A stretch of 64,000 nucleotides of DNA from Micromonospora okii (GCF_020884795.1 NZ_BBZF01000018.1:186001-250000); one strand, 5' to 3'. Shown: positions 8,493 to 17,307, numbered from the stretch's first letter. Numbers and translations are program-made. Notes: generated by a model not told the origin, from the letters alone.

Positions 8493-8876
8493 GTGAGCGC
8501 ACGGATCAGGAACATCAGCGTCGACTGCCACGACACCTATGCCCTCGCCGGCTTCTGGGCGGAGGTGTTCGGCACGCAGCGGCAGCCCGACGACCTCCCC
8601 GGCGACCCGGAGGCGATGGTGCTCACCGCCGAGGGGGAGACCGTGCTGTTCCTCCGGGTGCCGGAGGGCAAGGCGGTGAAGAACCGCCTGCACCTGTGCC
8701 TGGAGCCGGCCGACCGGGGCCGCGACGCCGAGGTCGAGCGGCTGCTCGCGCTCGGCGCGACCCAGGTCGACGACCGGCGCCGGCCGGACGGCACCGGCTG
8801 GGTGGTGCTCGCCGACCCGGAGGGCAACGAGTTCTGCGTGCTGCGCAGCGCCGCCGAGCGGGCCGCGACGGCGTAG
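8493..8876 (+). CDS. VOC-family (glyoxalase/bleomycin resistance-like) protein (127 aa)
   Basis: A single-domain vicinal-oxygen-chelate protein. It opens with RIRNISVDCHDTYALAGFWAEVFG, the usual beta strand and helix after which the metal or ligand site is built, and ends with the family pattern GWVVLADPEGNEFCVL. The GTG start has GGAGG at 8481-8485, 7 bases upstream. Members of this subgroup are often annotated as glyoxalase-like without known substrate. It ends just before a strong bidirectional hairpin. A possible leader frame precedes it at 8403. Confidence 0.85.
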   Translation: MSARIRNISVDCHDTYALAGFWAEVFGTQRQPDDLPGDPEAMVLTAEGETVLFLRVPEGKAVKNRLHLCLEPADRGRDAEVERLLALGATQVDDRRRPDGTGWVVLADPEGNEFCVLRSAAERAATA

Positions 8877-8943
8877 CGCCGCACACCGGCCGGGCCCCCG
8901 TCACCGGCACCGGCGCGGGGGCCCGGCCGGGCCGCTCCGACGG

Positions 8944-8980
8944 GACGGGCCCCCTCCGCCACCGGCGGAGGGGGCCCGTC
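8944..8980. terminator. Bidirectional hairpin terminator
   Basis: GACGGGCCCCCTCCGCC (8944-8960) and its exact complement (8964-8980) form a perfect 17-bp stem with a 3-base ACC loop. It lies between the convergent VOC gene (ends 8876) and the proline-rich protein gene (ends 8992). There is no T tract, which is usual for high-GC actinomycete terminators. Confidence 0.75.
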
Positions 8981-8991
8981 TCACGCGTGGC

Positions 8992-9726
8992 TCAGGAGCG
9001 CTGCTCGATCTGGCCGCGCATGGTGACGAACTCGGCCTTCGCCTGGGCGGCCGTCTTGAAGTACATGACGATCATGCCGACGCTGCCCTTGTCGGCCCAG
9101 AGGCAGACGCCCAGCTTCATGCCCTCGCTCTTGCCGTCGCCGCAGCGCGCCTCGCCGCCCAGCGGGCCCGCGTCGACCGTGGCGACGTTGCTCAGCGGCA
9201 TCTCCTTGCCGAGCTCGCTGATCGCGTCGTCCAGCTCCTTCGTCGGGTCGGCCAGCAGGCCCGACGCCGCCGCGATCATCACCAGGTCCTGCTTCTGCAG
9301 GTCGCCGTAGAAGCCCCCGGCGGTGCTGGTCTCGTTCTGCACCGTGGACTTCATCTGGGCGATCATCGTGTCCACCGCCGCCTGGAGCTGCGGCTCGGTG
9401 ACCTTCGGCCGACCGGCGAGGGTGGCCGGGGCGGTCACCCGGGTCTTGGTGGCCTCGACCGCGTCGGTCACGTCGTCCTTGACGGCGAACCAGGCGATCG
9501 CCCCGCCGCCGCAGCAGAGCACCAGCACCACGGCCAGGACGATCAGCACGATCTTGCCGGCCTTGGACTTCTTCGGCGCCGGCGGTGGCGCGGCCACCGG
9601 GTCGCCGTACGGCGCGCCGACCGGCGGGTAGCCGCCCTGCTGCTCGCCGTACGGCTGCTGCGGGACGGGCTGCTCGCCGTACGGCTGCTGCGGCTGGTTC
9701 GGGTAGGGGTTGCCCGGCTGGGACAT
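8992..9726 (-). CDS. Proline/tyrosine/glutamine-rich single-pass membrane protein (244 aa)
   Basis: The N-terminal ~55 residues are low complexity with repeated PQQPYGEQ units. They are followed by a lysine-rich stop (KKSKAGK) and one membrane segment (IVLIVLAVVLVLCCGGGAIAWF, residues 58-79). The extracytoplasmic ~165 residues include two Cys (EARCGDGK and LGVCLWADK) that could form a disulfide. No known enzyme motif is seen. The N-in, C-out topology and disordered cytoplasmic tail are frequent in actinobacterial envelope proteins of unknown function. The ATG has GGAG 11 bases upstream. A TACGAT box (9763-9768, minus strand) may be its -10 element. Confidence 0.75.
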   Translation of the reverse strand: MSQPGNPYPNQPQQPYGEQPVPQQPYGEQQGGYPPVGAPYGDPVAAPPPAPKKSKAGKIVLIVLAVVLVLCCGGGAIAWFAVKDDVTDAVEATKTRVTAPATLAGRPKVTEPQLQAAVDTMIAQMKSTVQNETSTAGGFYGDLQKQDLVMIAAASGLLADPTKELDDAISELGKEMPLSNVATVDAGPLGGEARCGDGKSEGMKLGVCLWADKGSVGMIVMYFKTAAQAKAEFVTMRGQIEQRS

Positions 9727-9813
9727 GTTCAGTCAGCTCCAGGTTGTCGATCAGGAGCGGTGATCGTAGCCAGGTGGTCCGACATCCGCCGACCCGCCCA
9801 CCTGCCCGTACGA

Positions 9814-9863
9814 CGAACGCGGTGGTCGGAGCGCCCTTTCAGGACGCCCGGCCACCGCGTTCG
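9814..9863 (-). terminator. Hairpin terminator after the beta-oxidation operon
   Basis: CGAACGCGGTGGTCGG (9814-9829) pairs with CCGGCCACCGCGTTCG (9848-9863) with one G-U-type mismatch, enclosing an 18-base loop. It begins 17 bases after the fadB-like stop codon at 9880 and so probably ends the thiolase-fadB transcript. Confidence 0.65.
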
Positions 9864-9879
9864 GGTGAGCGGGGGTGGG

Positions 9880-11952
9880 TCAGCCGGGCAGGCTGGCCGC
9901 GCCGCGCGGCAGGAACCGCCGGCCGGTGACTCGCTCGCTGGTGCCCGTCCGGTCCAGGTACGGCGTGATGCCGCCCAGGTGGAACGGCCAGCCCGCGCCG
10001 AGGAGCATGCACAGGTCGATGTCCTGCGCCTCGGCGACGACGCCCTCGTCCAGCATGAGCCGGATCTCCTGCGCCAGCGCGTCGAGCGCGTTCTGCCGCA
10101 CCTGCTCGGCGGTGAGCGGCGCGTCGCCGGTCACCAGCAGCTTCGCGACCTCGGCGTTGATCTCGTCGTCGACCACGATGGGCTGCCCCGAATCGGCGAT
10201 CCGCTTCAGGTTCTCGCTGACCACGAACCGGTCCGGGAACGCCGCGTGCAGGGTGCCGCCCACGTGGTACGCCACGGCCGGGCCGACGAGCTGGAGCAGG
10301 GCCAGCGGGCGCATCGGCAGGCCCAGCGGGTCCAGCGCGGAGTTCGCCACGTCCAGCGGGGTGCCCGCGTCCACGGCGGCGAAGACGGTGCCGAGGAAGC
10401 GGGTCAGCAGCCGGTTGACCACGAACGCCGGGGCGTCGGACACCAGCACGCTCGACTTCTTGAGCTGCTTGCCGACGGCGAACGCGGTCGCCAGGGTGGC
10501 GTCGTCGGTCCGCTCGCCCCGGACGATCTCCAGCAGCGGCAGCACGGCGACCGGGTTGAAGAAGTGGAAGCCCACCACCCGCTCCGGGTGCTCCAGGTCG
10601 GCGGCCATCTCGGTGATCGACAGCGACGAGGTGTTGGTGGCCAGCACCGCCTCCGGGGAGACGATCTTCTCCAGCTCGGCCCAGACCTGCTTCTTGACGC
10701 CGAGGTCCTCGAAGACGGCCTCGATGACGAAGTCGGCGTCGGCAAAGGCGGCGGCCTTGTCGACCGAGCCGCTGACCAGCCCGTACAGCTTGGCGGCCGT
10801 GCCCTTGTCCATCCGGCCCTTGGTGACGGCCTTCTCGATCTGGGTGTGCACGTAGCCCACGCCCTTGTCGACCCGGGCCTGGTCCAGGTCGGTCAGGACG
10901 ACCGGCACCTGGAGGCGGCGGGCGAACAGCAGCGCGAGCTGGCTGGCCATCAGGCCGGCGCCGACGATGCCGACCTTGGTGACCGTGCGGGCCAGGCCCT
11001 TGTCCGGCGCGCCGGCCGGGCGCTTGGCCCGTCGCTGCACCAGGTCGAACGCGTACAGGCCGCTGCGCAGCTCCTCGGAGAAGACCAGGTCCGCGAGGGC
11101 CTCGTCCTCGGCGGCGGTGCCGGCGGCGAAGTCGGCGTCCTTCGCCGTCTCCAGCAGGTCCAGCGCCCGGTACGCGGACGGGACCGCGCCGTGCAGCCGC
11201 TGGTCCAGGGTCTGCCGGGCGAAGTAGAGCACGCCCGCCCACATGTCCCTGTCGACCTCGGGCCGGGTGACGGTGATCTCGCCCCGGACCACGCCGGCGG
11301 CCCACTGAAGGGACCGCTCCAGGAAGTCCGCCGGCTCCAGCAGCACGTCGGCGATGCCCATTTCCGCCGCCTGCTTCGGCTTGAGCATCCGGTTCTGCAT
11401 CAGCGGGTTCTGGAGGATCACCTGGGTCGCGGCCGGAATGCCGATCAGGTTCGGCAGGAGCTGCGTGCCGCCCCAGCCGGGGACCAGGCCGAGGGAGACC
11501 TCGGGCAGCGCGAGCGCCGCTGCGCCGCCGGAGAGCGTCCGGTAGTGGCAGTGCAGCGCCAGCTCCAGGCCGCCGCCCATCGCCGCGCCGTTGACGAACG
11601 CGAACGTCGGGACCGTGCTGTCCTTGAGCCGGGCGAAGACCCGGTGGCCGAGGCGGCCGATCTCCAGGGCCTGCTCCCGGTCGGCGAGGTGCGGCAGGCT
11701 GGTGAGGTCCGCCCCCACGCAGAAGACGTACGGCTTGCCGGTGACCGCGACGAACGCCGGGTTCGCCGCGAGGGCGGCGGTGATCGCCTCGTCGAGGCTG
11801 GTCAGGCCGCCGGGGCCGAAGGTGTTCGGCTTGGTGTGGTCGAAGCCGTTGTCGAGGGTGATCAGGGCGGCGGGCCGGTCCAGCCCCGGCACGTTCACCT
11901 GGCGCAACAGCGCCCTGGTGACCACCTCGTTCGGTGCGGTGAGCGCGCTCAC
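9880..11952 (-). CDS. fadB: FadB-like enoyl-CoA hydratase / 3-hydroxyacyl-CoA dehydrogenase (690 aa)
   Basis: The bifunctional beta-oxidation enzyme performs hydration of enoyl-CoA and NAD-dependent oxidation of 3-hydroxyacyl-CoA. The N-terminal crotonase domain (~1-290) shows the oxyanion-hole segments YVFCVGADL and NGAAMGGGLELAL and the catalytic-loop region LPEVSLGLVPGWGGTQ. The dehydrogenase half begins with the NAD motif KVGIVGAGLMASQLALLF and continues with NTSSLSITEMA, GFHFFNPVAVLPLLEI and SDAPAFVVNRLL. Length is typical of actinobacterial FadB. The GTG start has GGAGGAAG 5 bases away. It follows the thiolase gene by 55 bases in the same direction, so the two form the alpha and beta parts of a fatty-acid oxidation complex. 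Confidence 0.93.
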   Translation of the reverse strand: MSALTAPNEVVTRALLRQVNVPGLDRPAALITLDNGFDHTKPNTFGPGGLTSLDEAITAALAANPAFVAVTGKPYVFCVGADLTSLPHLADREQALEIGRLGHRVFARLKDSTVPTFAFVNGAAMGGGLELALHCHYRTLSGGAAALALPEVSLGLVPGWGGTQLLPNLIGIPAATQVILQNPLMQNRMLKPKQAAEMGIADVLLEPADFLERSLQWAAGVVRGEITVTRPEVDRDMWAGVLYFARQTLDQRLHGAVPSAYRALDLLETAKDADFAAGTAAEDEALADLVFSEELRSGLYAFDLVQRRAKRPAGAPDKGLARTVTKVGIVGAGLMASQLALLFARRLQVPVVLTDLDQARVDKGVGYVHTQIEKAVTKGRMDKGTAAKLYGLVSGSVDKAAAFADADFVIEAVFEDLGVKKQVWAELEKIVSPEAVLATNTSSLSITEMAADLEHPERVVGFHFFNPVAVLPLLEIVRGERTDDATLATAFAVGKQLKKSSVLVSDAPAFVVNRLLTRFLGTVFAAVDAGTPLDVANSALDPLGLPMRPLALLQLVGPAVAYHVGGTLHAAFPDRFVVSENLKRIADSGQPIVVDDEINAEVAKLLVTGDAPLTAEQVRQNALDALAQEIRLMLDEGVVAEAQDIDLCMLLGAGWPFHLGGITPYLDRTGTSERVTGRRFLPRGAASLPG

Positions 11953-12007
11953 TGGGCTTCCTCCGTTCGCGACTGCGGGACTCGCAGGCCCGGCTCGTTC
12001 CTCGCGC

Positions 12008-13228
12008 TCACTTGTTGCCCTCCTGTCCAGCCTCGGCGGCGGAACCCTCCCAGTGCGGGTTCTCCCAGATCACGGTGCCGCCCATGCCGATGCCGATGCA
12101 CATGGCGGTGACGCCGTAGCGGACCTCGGGGTGCTCGGCGAACTGCCGCGCGAGCTGGGTCATCAGCCGCACGCCCGAGGAGGCGAGCGGGTGACCGATG
12201 GCGATCGCGCCGCCCCACGGGTTGACCCGGGGGTCGTCGTCGGCGATGCCGAAGTGGTCGAGGAAGGCGAGCACCTGCACGGCGAACGCCTCGTTCAGCT
12301 CGAACAGGCCGATGTCGTCGATGGTCAGGCCGGCGATGCGCAGGGCCTTCTCCGTCGACGGGATCGGGCCGACGCCCATCACCTCGGGCTCGACGCCGAC
12401 GAAGCCGTACGACACCAGGCGCATCGCCACCGGCAGGCCCAGCTCGCGGGCGGTGGACTCGGCGGCGAGCAGGCTCGCGGTGGCGCCGTCGTTCAGGCCG
12501 GCCGCGTTGCCCGCGGTGACCTTGCCGTGCGGGCGGAACGGGGTCTTGAGGGTGGCGAGCTTCTCCATCGACGTGTCGCGCGGCGCCTCGTCGACTCCTG
12601 CCAGCCCCCAGCCGCCCTCGTCGTCCCGGATCGCCATCGGCACCAGGTCGTCCTGGAGCTTGCCGTTGGCGTACGCCTTCGCGGTCCTCTGCTGCGAGGC
12701 GAGCGCGAAGGCGTCGGTGCGCTCCTTGGTGATGTGCGGAACCCGGTCGTGCAGGTTCTCCGCGGTCGCTCCCATGACCAGCGCGGACGGGTCGACCAGC
12801 TTCTCCGCGACGATGCGCGGGTTGGGGTCCACGCCCTCGCCCATCGGGTGCCGGCCCATGTGCTCCACGCCGCCGGCGATGGCGACGTCGTACGCGCCCA
12901 TGGCGATGCCGCCGGCCACGGTGGTGACGGCGGTCATCGCCCCGGCGCACATCCGGTCGATGGCGAAGCCGGGGACGGTCTTCGGCAGGCCGGCCAGCAG
13001 GGCGGCGGTGCGGCCGATGGTGAGGCCCTGGTCGCCGATCTGGGTGGTGGCGGCGATGGCGACCTCCTCGACCCGCTCCGGGGGCAACTGCGGGTTGCGG
13101 CGCAGCAGCTCGCGGATGCAGCGGATCACCAGGTCGTCGGCGCGGGTGTTGGCGTACATGCCACCCGCCTTGCCGAACGGGGTGCGGACGCCGTCGACGA
13201 AGACGACATCCCGAACTTCACGGGGCAC
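12008..13228 (-). CDS. fadA: Acetyl-CoA acyltransferase (thiolase) (406 aa)
   Basis: A thiolase catalysing the last step of beta-oxidation. Catalytic Cys94 lies in DRMCAGAMTA, the HEAF-type box is FELNEAFAVQ, the catalytic His is in GGAIAIGHPLASSG, and the second Cys is in AMCIGIGMGGT. The GTG at 13228 is chosen because AAAAGGAGG lies just upstream and the family N-terminus (VVFVDGVRTPFGKAGG) follows; the frame is open 26 codons further upstream without protein character. It is the first gene of a two-gene operon with the fadB-like gene. A palindrome at 13324-13339 may be an operator. Confidence 0.93.
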   Translation of the reverse strand: MPREVRDVVFVDGVRTPFGKAGGMYANTRADDLVIRCIRELLRRNPQLPPERVEEVAIAATTQIGDQGLTIGRTAALLAGLPKTVPGFAIDRMCAGAMTAVTTVAGGIAMGAYDVAIAGGVEHMGRHPMGEGVDPNPRIVAEKLVDPSALVMGATAENLHDRVPHITKERTDAFALASQQRTAKAYANGKLQDDLVPMAIRDDEGGWGLAGVDEAPRDTSMEKLATLKTPFRPHGKVTAGNAAGLNDGATASLLAAESTARELGLPVAMRLVSYGFVGVEPEVMGVGPIPSTEKALRIAGLTIDDIGLFELNEAFAVQVLAFLDHFGIADDDPRVNPWGGAIAIGHPLASSGVRLMTQLARQFAEHPEVRYGVTAMCIGIGMGGTVIWENPHWEGSAAEAGQEGNK

Positions 13229-13323
13229 TTGAGCCTCCTTTTCGACCGTCGTCCGGCCTCCGCGCCGACGGGCGGCGCCGGGAGGCGGAACGAGGATCGC
13301 CGGCACGGGCGTGTCCCTCGGAT

Positions 13324-13339
13324 GCTACTCGTCGGTAAC
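13324..13339. promoter_or_regulatory. Candidate TetR/FadR-type operator upstream of thiolase
   Basis: GCTACTCGTCGGTAAC is an imperfect palindrome (G.TAC....GTA.C). Operators with TAC-N6-GTA half-sites are recognised by several acyl-CoA-responsive TetR-family regulators of actinobacteria. It lies ~96 bases upstream of the thiolase start, next to an AT-richer CGATAG patch that may be the promoter. No regulator gene is adjacent. Confidence 0.3.
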
Positions 13340-13428
13340 TATCGCCGACAGCACCCCCCGTGTGGCCCACCCCACACGCCGGCGCGGCCGGCGGCGGGCC
13401 CGACCCTGCGGCCCGCCGACGACCACCG

Positions 13429-14757
13429 TCAGCCCGCGACGGACGGGGGGACCAGGGCCTCGGCCAGCCCTCCGGTGAGGAGGCCGAGCTGCCACTCACG
13501 GGCACCGTAGCCGCGCAGCACCTCCGCGACCGTGGCCTCGGTGATCTCGTCCGGCGGCGTCCACGCGAGGCGGCGGATCGAGTCCGGGGCGATCAGGTTC
13601 TCCGGCGGCAGGGCGTGCTCGCCCGCGACGCGGACCACCACCTCCCGGCACCGGGCCAGCCGGCCGGCCGCCACCGGGTCCCGCTCCGCCCAGCGGTGCG
13701 GCGGGGGCGGCCCCTCCACGACCGGGGTCGCCGGCAGCGCGTCGTCCGGCAACTGCCGGGCGTCGTCCAGCGCCGCCAACCAGGTCCGGGCCAGCCGGCG
13801 CACCGACCGGCCGCCGAAACCGGGCAGGGTGAGCAGGGTCCTCTCGTCGCGCGGGTCCAGCTCGGCGGCGGCCACGATCGCCGAGTCCGGCAGCACCCGC
13901 CCCGGCGCGGAGTCCCGGCGGAGGGCGATCTGGTCCCGGGCGTACCACAGGGACCGGACCCGGGCCTGGGCCCGCGCCCCGCGCACCCGGTGGATGCCGG
14001 AGGTGCGCCGCCACGGCTCCGCGCGGACCCGGGGCGGCCGGGCGCCGTTGCGCACCAGCGCGGCGAACTCCTCCGCCGCCCACGCCGACTTGCCCTGCCG
14101 GGCCAGCTCCGCGTCGAGGGCGTCGCGCAGGTCCGTGAGCATCTCCACGTCCAGCGCGGCGTACGTCAGCCACGACTCCGGCAGCGGCCGGCTCGACCAG
14201 TCCGCCGCCGAGTGGTGCTTCTCCAGGCTGAACCCGAGTAGCTGCTCGGTCAGCGCGGCCAGGCCGACCCGCTCGAATCCCGCCAGCCGAGCGGCCAGTT
14301 CCGTGTCGAACAGCCGACGTGGGCGCAGCCCCACCTCGGCCAGGCAGGCAAGGTCCTGGCTGGCCGCGTGGAGCACCCACTCGGTGTCGGCGATGGCCGC
14401 GTCGAGGAGGCTCAGGTCGGGCAGCGGCAGCGGGTCGATCAGCGCCGTGCCCGCCCCGGCCCGCCGCAACTGCACCAGGTACGCCCGCTGGCTGTACCGG
14501 TACCCCGACGCGCGCTCGGCGTCCAGGGCGACCGGGCCGGTGCCGGCGGCGAATCGGGCGACGACCTCGGCGAGCTCGGCCTCGGTGGCCACCGGCTCGG
14601 GTGTGCCGTCTCGGGGCGCGATCAGCGGCACGGGCCCGCCGTCGGTCGGTTCGGGCTCCGCGTCCACCGGCTCGGGCACGGCCGACGACGGAAGGGGCGG
14701 CTCGTCTCCCGTTCGGCTTTCGACGGCCCGACGGCGCAGGGGTGGTTCGTCGGTCAC
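13429..14757 (-). CDS. Ribonuclease D-like 3'-5' exonuclease with HRDC domain (442 aa)
   Basis: A DEDDy exonuclease. Exo I is VALDAERASGYRY (Asp and Glu ligands), Exo II is WVLHAASQDLACL, and Exo III is YAALDVEMLTDL with the catalytic Tyr. An HRDC nucleic-acid-binding domain follows (~residues 215-295). The C-terminal ~120 residues resemble the second helical domain of actinobacterial RNase D homologues. An acidic Pro-rich tail of ~45 residues precedes the catalytic domain. It probably trims structured RNA 3' ends. In actinomycetes this gene typically neighbours the fadA-fadB and DUF3000-hemE loci, as here. The GTG start has only a weak ribosome binding site. It is divergent from the protease gene at 14960. 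Confidence 0.88.
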   Translation of the reverse strand: MTDEPPLRRRAVESRTGDEPPLPSSAVPEPVDAEPEPTDGGPVPLIAPRDGTPEPVATEAELAEVVARFAAGTGPVALDAERASGYRYSQRAYLVQLRRAGAGTALIDPLPLPDLSLLDAAIADTEWVLHAASQDLACLAEVGLRPRRLFDTELAARLAGFERVGLAALTEQLLGFSLEKHHSAADWSSRPLPESWLTYAALDVEMLTDLRDALDAELARQGKSAWAAEEFAALVRNGARPPRVRAEPWRRTSGIHRVRGARAQARVRSLWYARDQIALRRDSAPGRVLPDSAIVAAAELDPRDERTLLTLPGFGGRSVRRLARTWLAALDDARQLPDDALPATPVVEGPPPPHRWAERDPVAAGRLARCREVVVRVAGEHALPPENLIAPDSIRRLAWTPPDEITEATVAEVLRGYGAREWQLGLLTGGLAEALVPPSVAG

Positions 14758-14959
14758 CTGACAACCCTAGTGCGCGCGGCGATCCGCCGCGCGCAGCCGG
14801 GTGCGCCGTGTGTCGCGGCGGCGACTTGACGCGGCATGGCAGGGTCGGGACATCGGGGGAGACAAAGCGCGTTCGCGCGGGTACGTTCCTTCGGGCCCCC
14901 GGCCGGGACAAAATCGCGCGGGCGCGGACACCGGGGGCGGCTACGGGGAGGACGTGACG

Positions 14960-16375
14960 ATGACGACGGCTGGGTACGGTCCGACAGGCGCGGGTCAGGG
15001 GGCCGGCGACGGCTCCGGCGCGGGCTGGGCCGACGCGACGCCGAGCGCCGAGGGGCGGGGCGCCGACAACCGCCCCGGCCCGCTGCCGCCCCGGATGGTC
15101 CCGCCCCGAGGCTCCGCCACCCCGTACCCGCCACTGGCCGCCCCCACCGGCCACGCCTCCGTCCCGGGTTACGCCCCTGCCCCCACCCCCGGCGGCCCCT
15201 TCCCGGGGCCCGCCCCCGCACCGGGACCCGCTGTGCCGGGCCAGGCTGCGATTCCTGGTCAGGCCGCCATTCCTGGTCAGGCGTCCGTGCCGGGACAGGC
15301 CGCCGCTGCCGGGAAGTGGCCCGGGGCCGCGCCCACCGGCTGGGCCGCTCCCGGGCAGCCCCCGCAGTCGCCGCAGCCCCCGCAGCCGCAACAGTCGCCG
15401 CCGACGCCGCTGCCGGGGCAGCCACCCGCTGGGCGCCCGGGAGTGCCCGGCACCCCGGTGGGGCAGTCCCCGGCGGCCGGGCCGGCGTACCCGCAGGGCG
15501 CGGCGGCGTATTCCCCGGGTGGGCCGACGCCGGCCGCCGGGCCCACCTGGTCCACGCCCGCCCCGGCCGGCGGCCCGACCCCCGCCGCGCCCGCCGCCCG
15601 GGGGCGGGCGCTCACCCTGGTCGCCTTCGGGCTGGCCGTGGTCCTGGCCGTGGTGGCGGGCGTGCAGGCGTACCAGATCAACCGGCTCTCCGACCGGCTC
15701 GGCGACACGAACCAGCGGCTGGCCGCCGGGCAGGAGGGCGACGGCAGCCGGCTCGACGGTCTGGACCAGCGGACCCGGGCCCTGGAGAAGCAGGCCGGGG
15801 CGCAGTTCAACCCGGAGGCGGTGGCCAGCGCGGCGCTGCCCAGCGTGTTCCGGGTGCGGGCCGGTCAGTTCACCGGCACCGCGTTCGCGATCGGCAAGCC
15901 GGCGAGCGGCGGCGGGACCAACCTGTTCACCAACTACCACGTGGTGGAGTCGATCTGGGCCGGCGGCGGCCGGGAGGTCTTCCTGGAGCGCACCGACCAG
16001 CGTTACCCGGCCACCATCGTGAAGGTGGACGAGGCCAACGACATCGCCCAGCTCCGCACCACCAGCAAGTTCACCGGCCTGGTGCCGGCCTCCGCCGCCG
16101 TCAAGTCCGGCCAGCAGATCGTCGTGGTCGGTGCCCCGCTCGGCCTCCAGGACAGCGTCACCACCGGCGTGGTCAGCGCCTTCCGCGAGGCCCGGCAGGG
16201 CTCGGGCCCGGTCATCCAGTTCGACGCACCGATCAACCCAGGCAACTCCGGCGGCCCGGTGATCAACGGCCAGAAGCAGGTGGTCGGGATCGCCACCGCC
16301 AAGGCCCGCGACGCCGAGGGCATCGGCCTCGCCGTACCCATCAAGGTCGCCTGCGACGGCTTCCGGATCTGCTGA
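14960..16375 (+). CDS. Membrane-anchored trypsin-like (S1C/HtrA-type) serine protease without PDZ (471 aa)
   Basis: A cytoplasmic Pro/Gly/Ala-rich tail (1-~215) with four PGQAAI repeats is followed by one membrane segment (ALTLVAFGLAVVLAVVAGVQ) and a short coiled-coil-like stalk (INRLSDRLGDTNQRLAAG). The extracytoplasmic chymotrypsin-fold domain has His327 in TNYHVVE, Asp361 in ANDIAQL and Ser430 in NPGNSGGPV, so the triad is complete. There is no C-terminal PDZ domain, unlike DegP/HtrA; it ends at VACDGFRIC. The start is the ATG with GGGGAGG 8 bases upstream. The next gene, a coiled-coil membrane protein with the same type of tail, lies 80 bases downstream, suggesting a functional pair in envelope quality control. 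Confidence 0.85.
   Translation: MTTAGYGPTGAGQGAGDGSGAGWADATPSAEGRGADNRPGPLPPRMVPPRGSATPYPPLAAPTGHASVPGYAPAPTPGGPFPGPAPAPGPAVPGQAAIPGQAAIPGQASVPGQAAAAGKWPGAAPTGWAAPGQPPQSPQPPQPQQSPPTPLPGQPPAGRPGVPGTPVGQSPAAGPAYPQGAAAYSPGGPTPAAGPTWSTPAPAGGPTPAAPAARGRALTLVAFGLAVVLAVVAGVQAYQINRLSDRLGDTNQRLAAGQEGDGSRLDGLDQRTRALEKQAGAQFNPEAVASAALPSVFRVRAGQFTGTAFAIGKPASGGGTNLFTNYHVVESIWAGGGREVFLERTDQRYPATIVKVDEANDIAQLRTTSKFTGLVPASAAVKSGQQIVVVGAPLGLQDSVTTGVVSAFREARQGSGPVIQFDAPINPGNSGGPVINGQKQVVGIATAKARDAEGIGLAVPIKVACDGFRIC
15236..15307 (+). repeat. Four 18-bp tandem repeats inside the protease gene
   Basis: Four units of 18 bp encode PGQAAI, PGQAAI, PGQASV and PGQAAA. Units 1-3 use ATT, CCT and GGT, third-position A/T codons that are rare in the surrounding sequence. 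The tract lies in the disordered cytoplasmic tail and is a likely site of length variation between strains. Confidence 0.7.
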
Positions 16376-16455
16376 TCCGGGGGCGTCGGCCCCGTACCGC
16401 CCGGTCCGCCGCACCCCGTCCGGCCGCCGGGCCGCCTCACCTGGAGGAAGAGAAG

Positions 16456-17307
16456 ATGACCCAGCCACCGAACGGGCCGGGGGGCCACCCGCCGTACCCG
16501 CCGGGCGGCGGGTACGGCCCCGGCCAGCCCGCCCCCCAGCAGTACGGCCCGCCCGGCCAGCCGAACGACCCGACCCGGCAGTTCACCCCCGGCCAGTACG
16601 GCGCGCCGCAGCCGGCGGCGGAGCCGACCCAGCAGTTCACCCCGGGCCAGTACGGCGCGCCGCAGCCCGGCCCCGCTGCGCCGCAGCAGCAGCCCCCGTC
16701 CTACGGCCAGCAGCCGCCCCAGTCGGCCCCGCCGTACCAGCCCGTCTCCACCCCGCCCGTCTCCACCCCGCCGTTCTCCGGCCCGGGGTACCCCCAGTCG
16801 GCGCCGCCGGCCTCCGGGCCCGGCTACGGCCAGCCGATGTCCGGCCCGCCGGGGGCGACGCCCCCCTACGGCGCCCCGGCACCCCCCGCCGGCAAGGGCA
16901 GGCGCGGCGTGCTGGTCCTGGCCCTGGTGGCCGGTCTGCTCTTCGTCCTCGGGGGCGTGATGACCGGCCTCTACCTGGCCAAGGGCAACGAGCTCGAAGA
17001 CACCGAGAAGCGGCTGACGGCCCAGGTCAGCCAGCGGGACGGCACGATCGCGGCGAACAAGACCGAGATCGAGAAGCTCAAGTCGGATCTGCAGGGCGTG
17101 CGGGAGAAGCTCTCCAACACCGAGCAGGACCTCACCGGCACCCGCAACGACCGCGACGAGCAGGCCCGGCAGAAGAAGGTCATCGCCACCTGCCTGGACA
17201 AGCTCACCACCGCGCTGGCCGCGGCGGCGGCGAACAACAAGGCCGCCTACGACAAGGCCACCCAGGGCATGAACAAGGTCTGCGACGAGGCCGAGGACTA
17301 CCTCTGA
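16456..17307 (+). CDS. Proline-rich, single-pass membrane protein with coiled-coil domain (283 aa)
   Basis: The start has a strong GGAGGAAGAGAAG leader. Residues 1-~148 are rich in Pro, Gly, Gln and Tyr, with a duplicated QFTPGQYGAPQP unit. A membrane segment follows (GVLVLALVAGLLFVLGGVMTG, ~151-171), then a heptad-rich region (ELEDTEKRLTAQVSQRDG to LSNTEQDLTGTRNDRDEQ, ~175-235) and a small helical C-terminus with two Cys (IATCLDKL, NKVCDEAED). No enzyme motif is visible. Its position after the protease gene, and the shared tail-TM-coil design, suggest the two proteins work together at the membrane, the coiled coil perhaps mediating assembly. Confidence 0.78.
   Translation: MTQPPNGPGGHPPYPPGGGYGPGQPAPQQYGPPGQPNDPTRQFTPGQYGAPQPAAEPTQQFTPGQYGAPQPGPAAPQQQPPSYGQQPPQSAPPYQPVSTPPVSTPPFSGPGYPQSAPPASGPGYGQPMSGPPGATPPYGAPAPPAGKGRRGVLVLALVAGLLFVLGGVMTGLYLAKGNELEDTEKRLTAQVSQRDGTIAANKTEIEKLKSDLQGVREKLSNTEQDLTGTRNDRDEQARQKKVIATCLDKLTTALAAAAANNKAAYDKATQGMNKVCDEAEDYL

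Noticed and set aside
5143..8502. 1119-codon minus-strand frame opposite the kinase and malectin genes
   Set aside because: Shadow of two genes with clear domains on the plus strand; no motif of its own.
14826..14854. TTGACG near 14826 as promoter of the protease gene
   Set aside because: No acceptable -10 box at 16-18 bases; GACATC is too weak to support a call.
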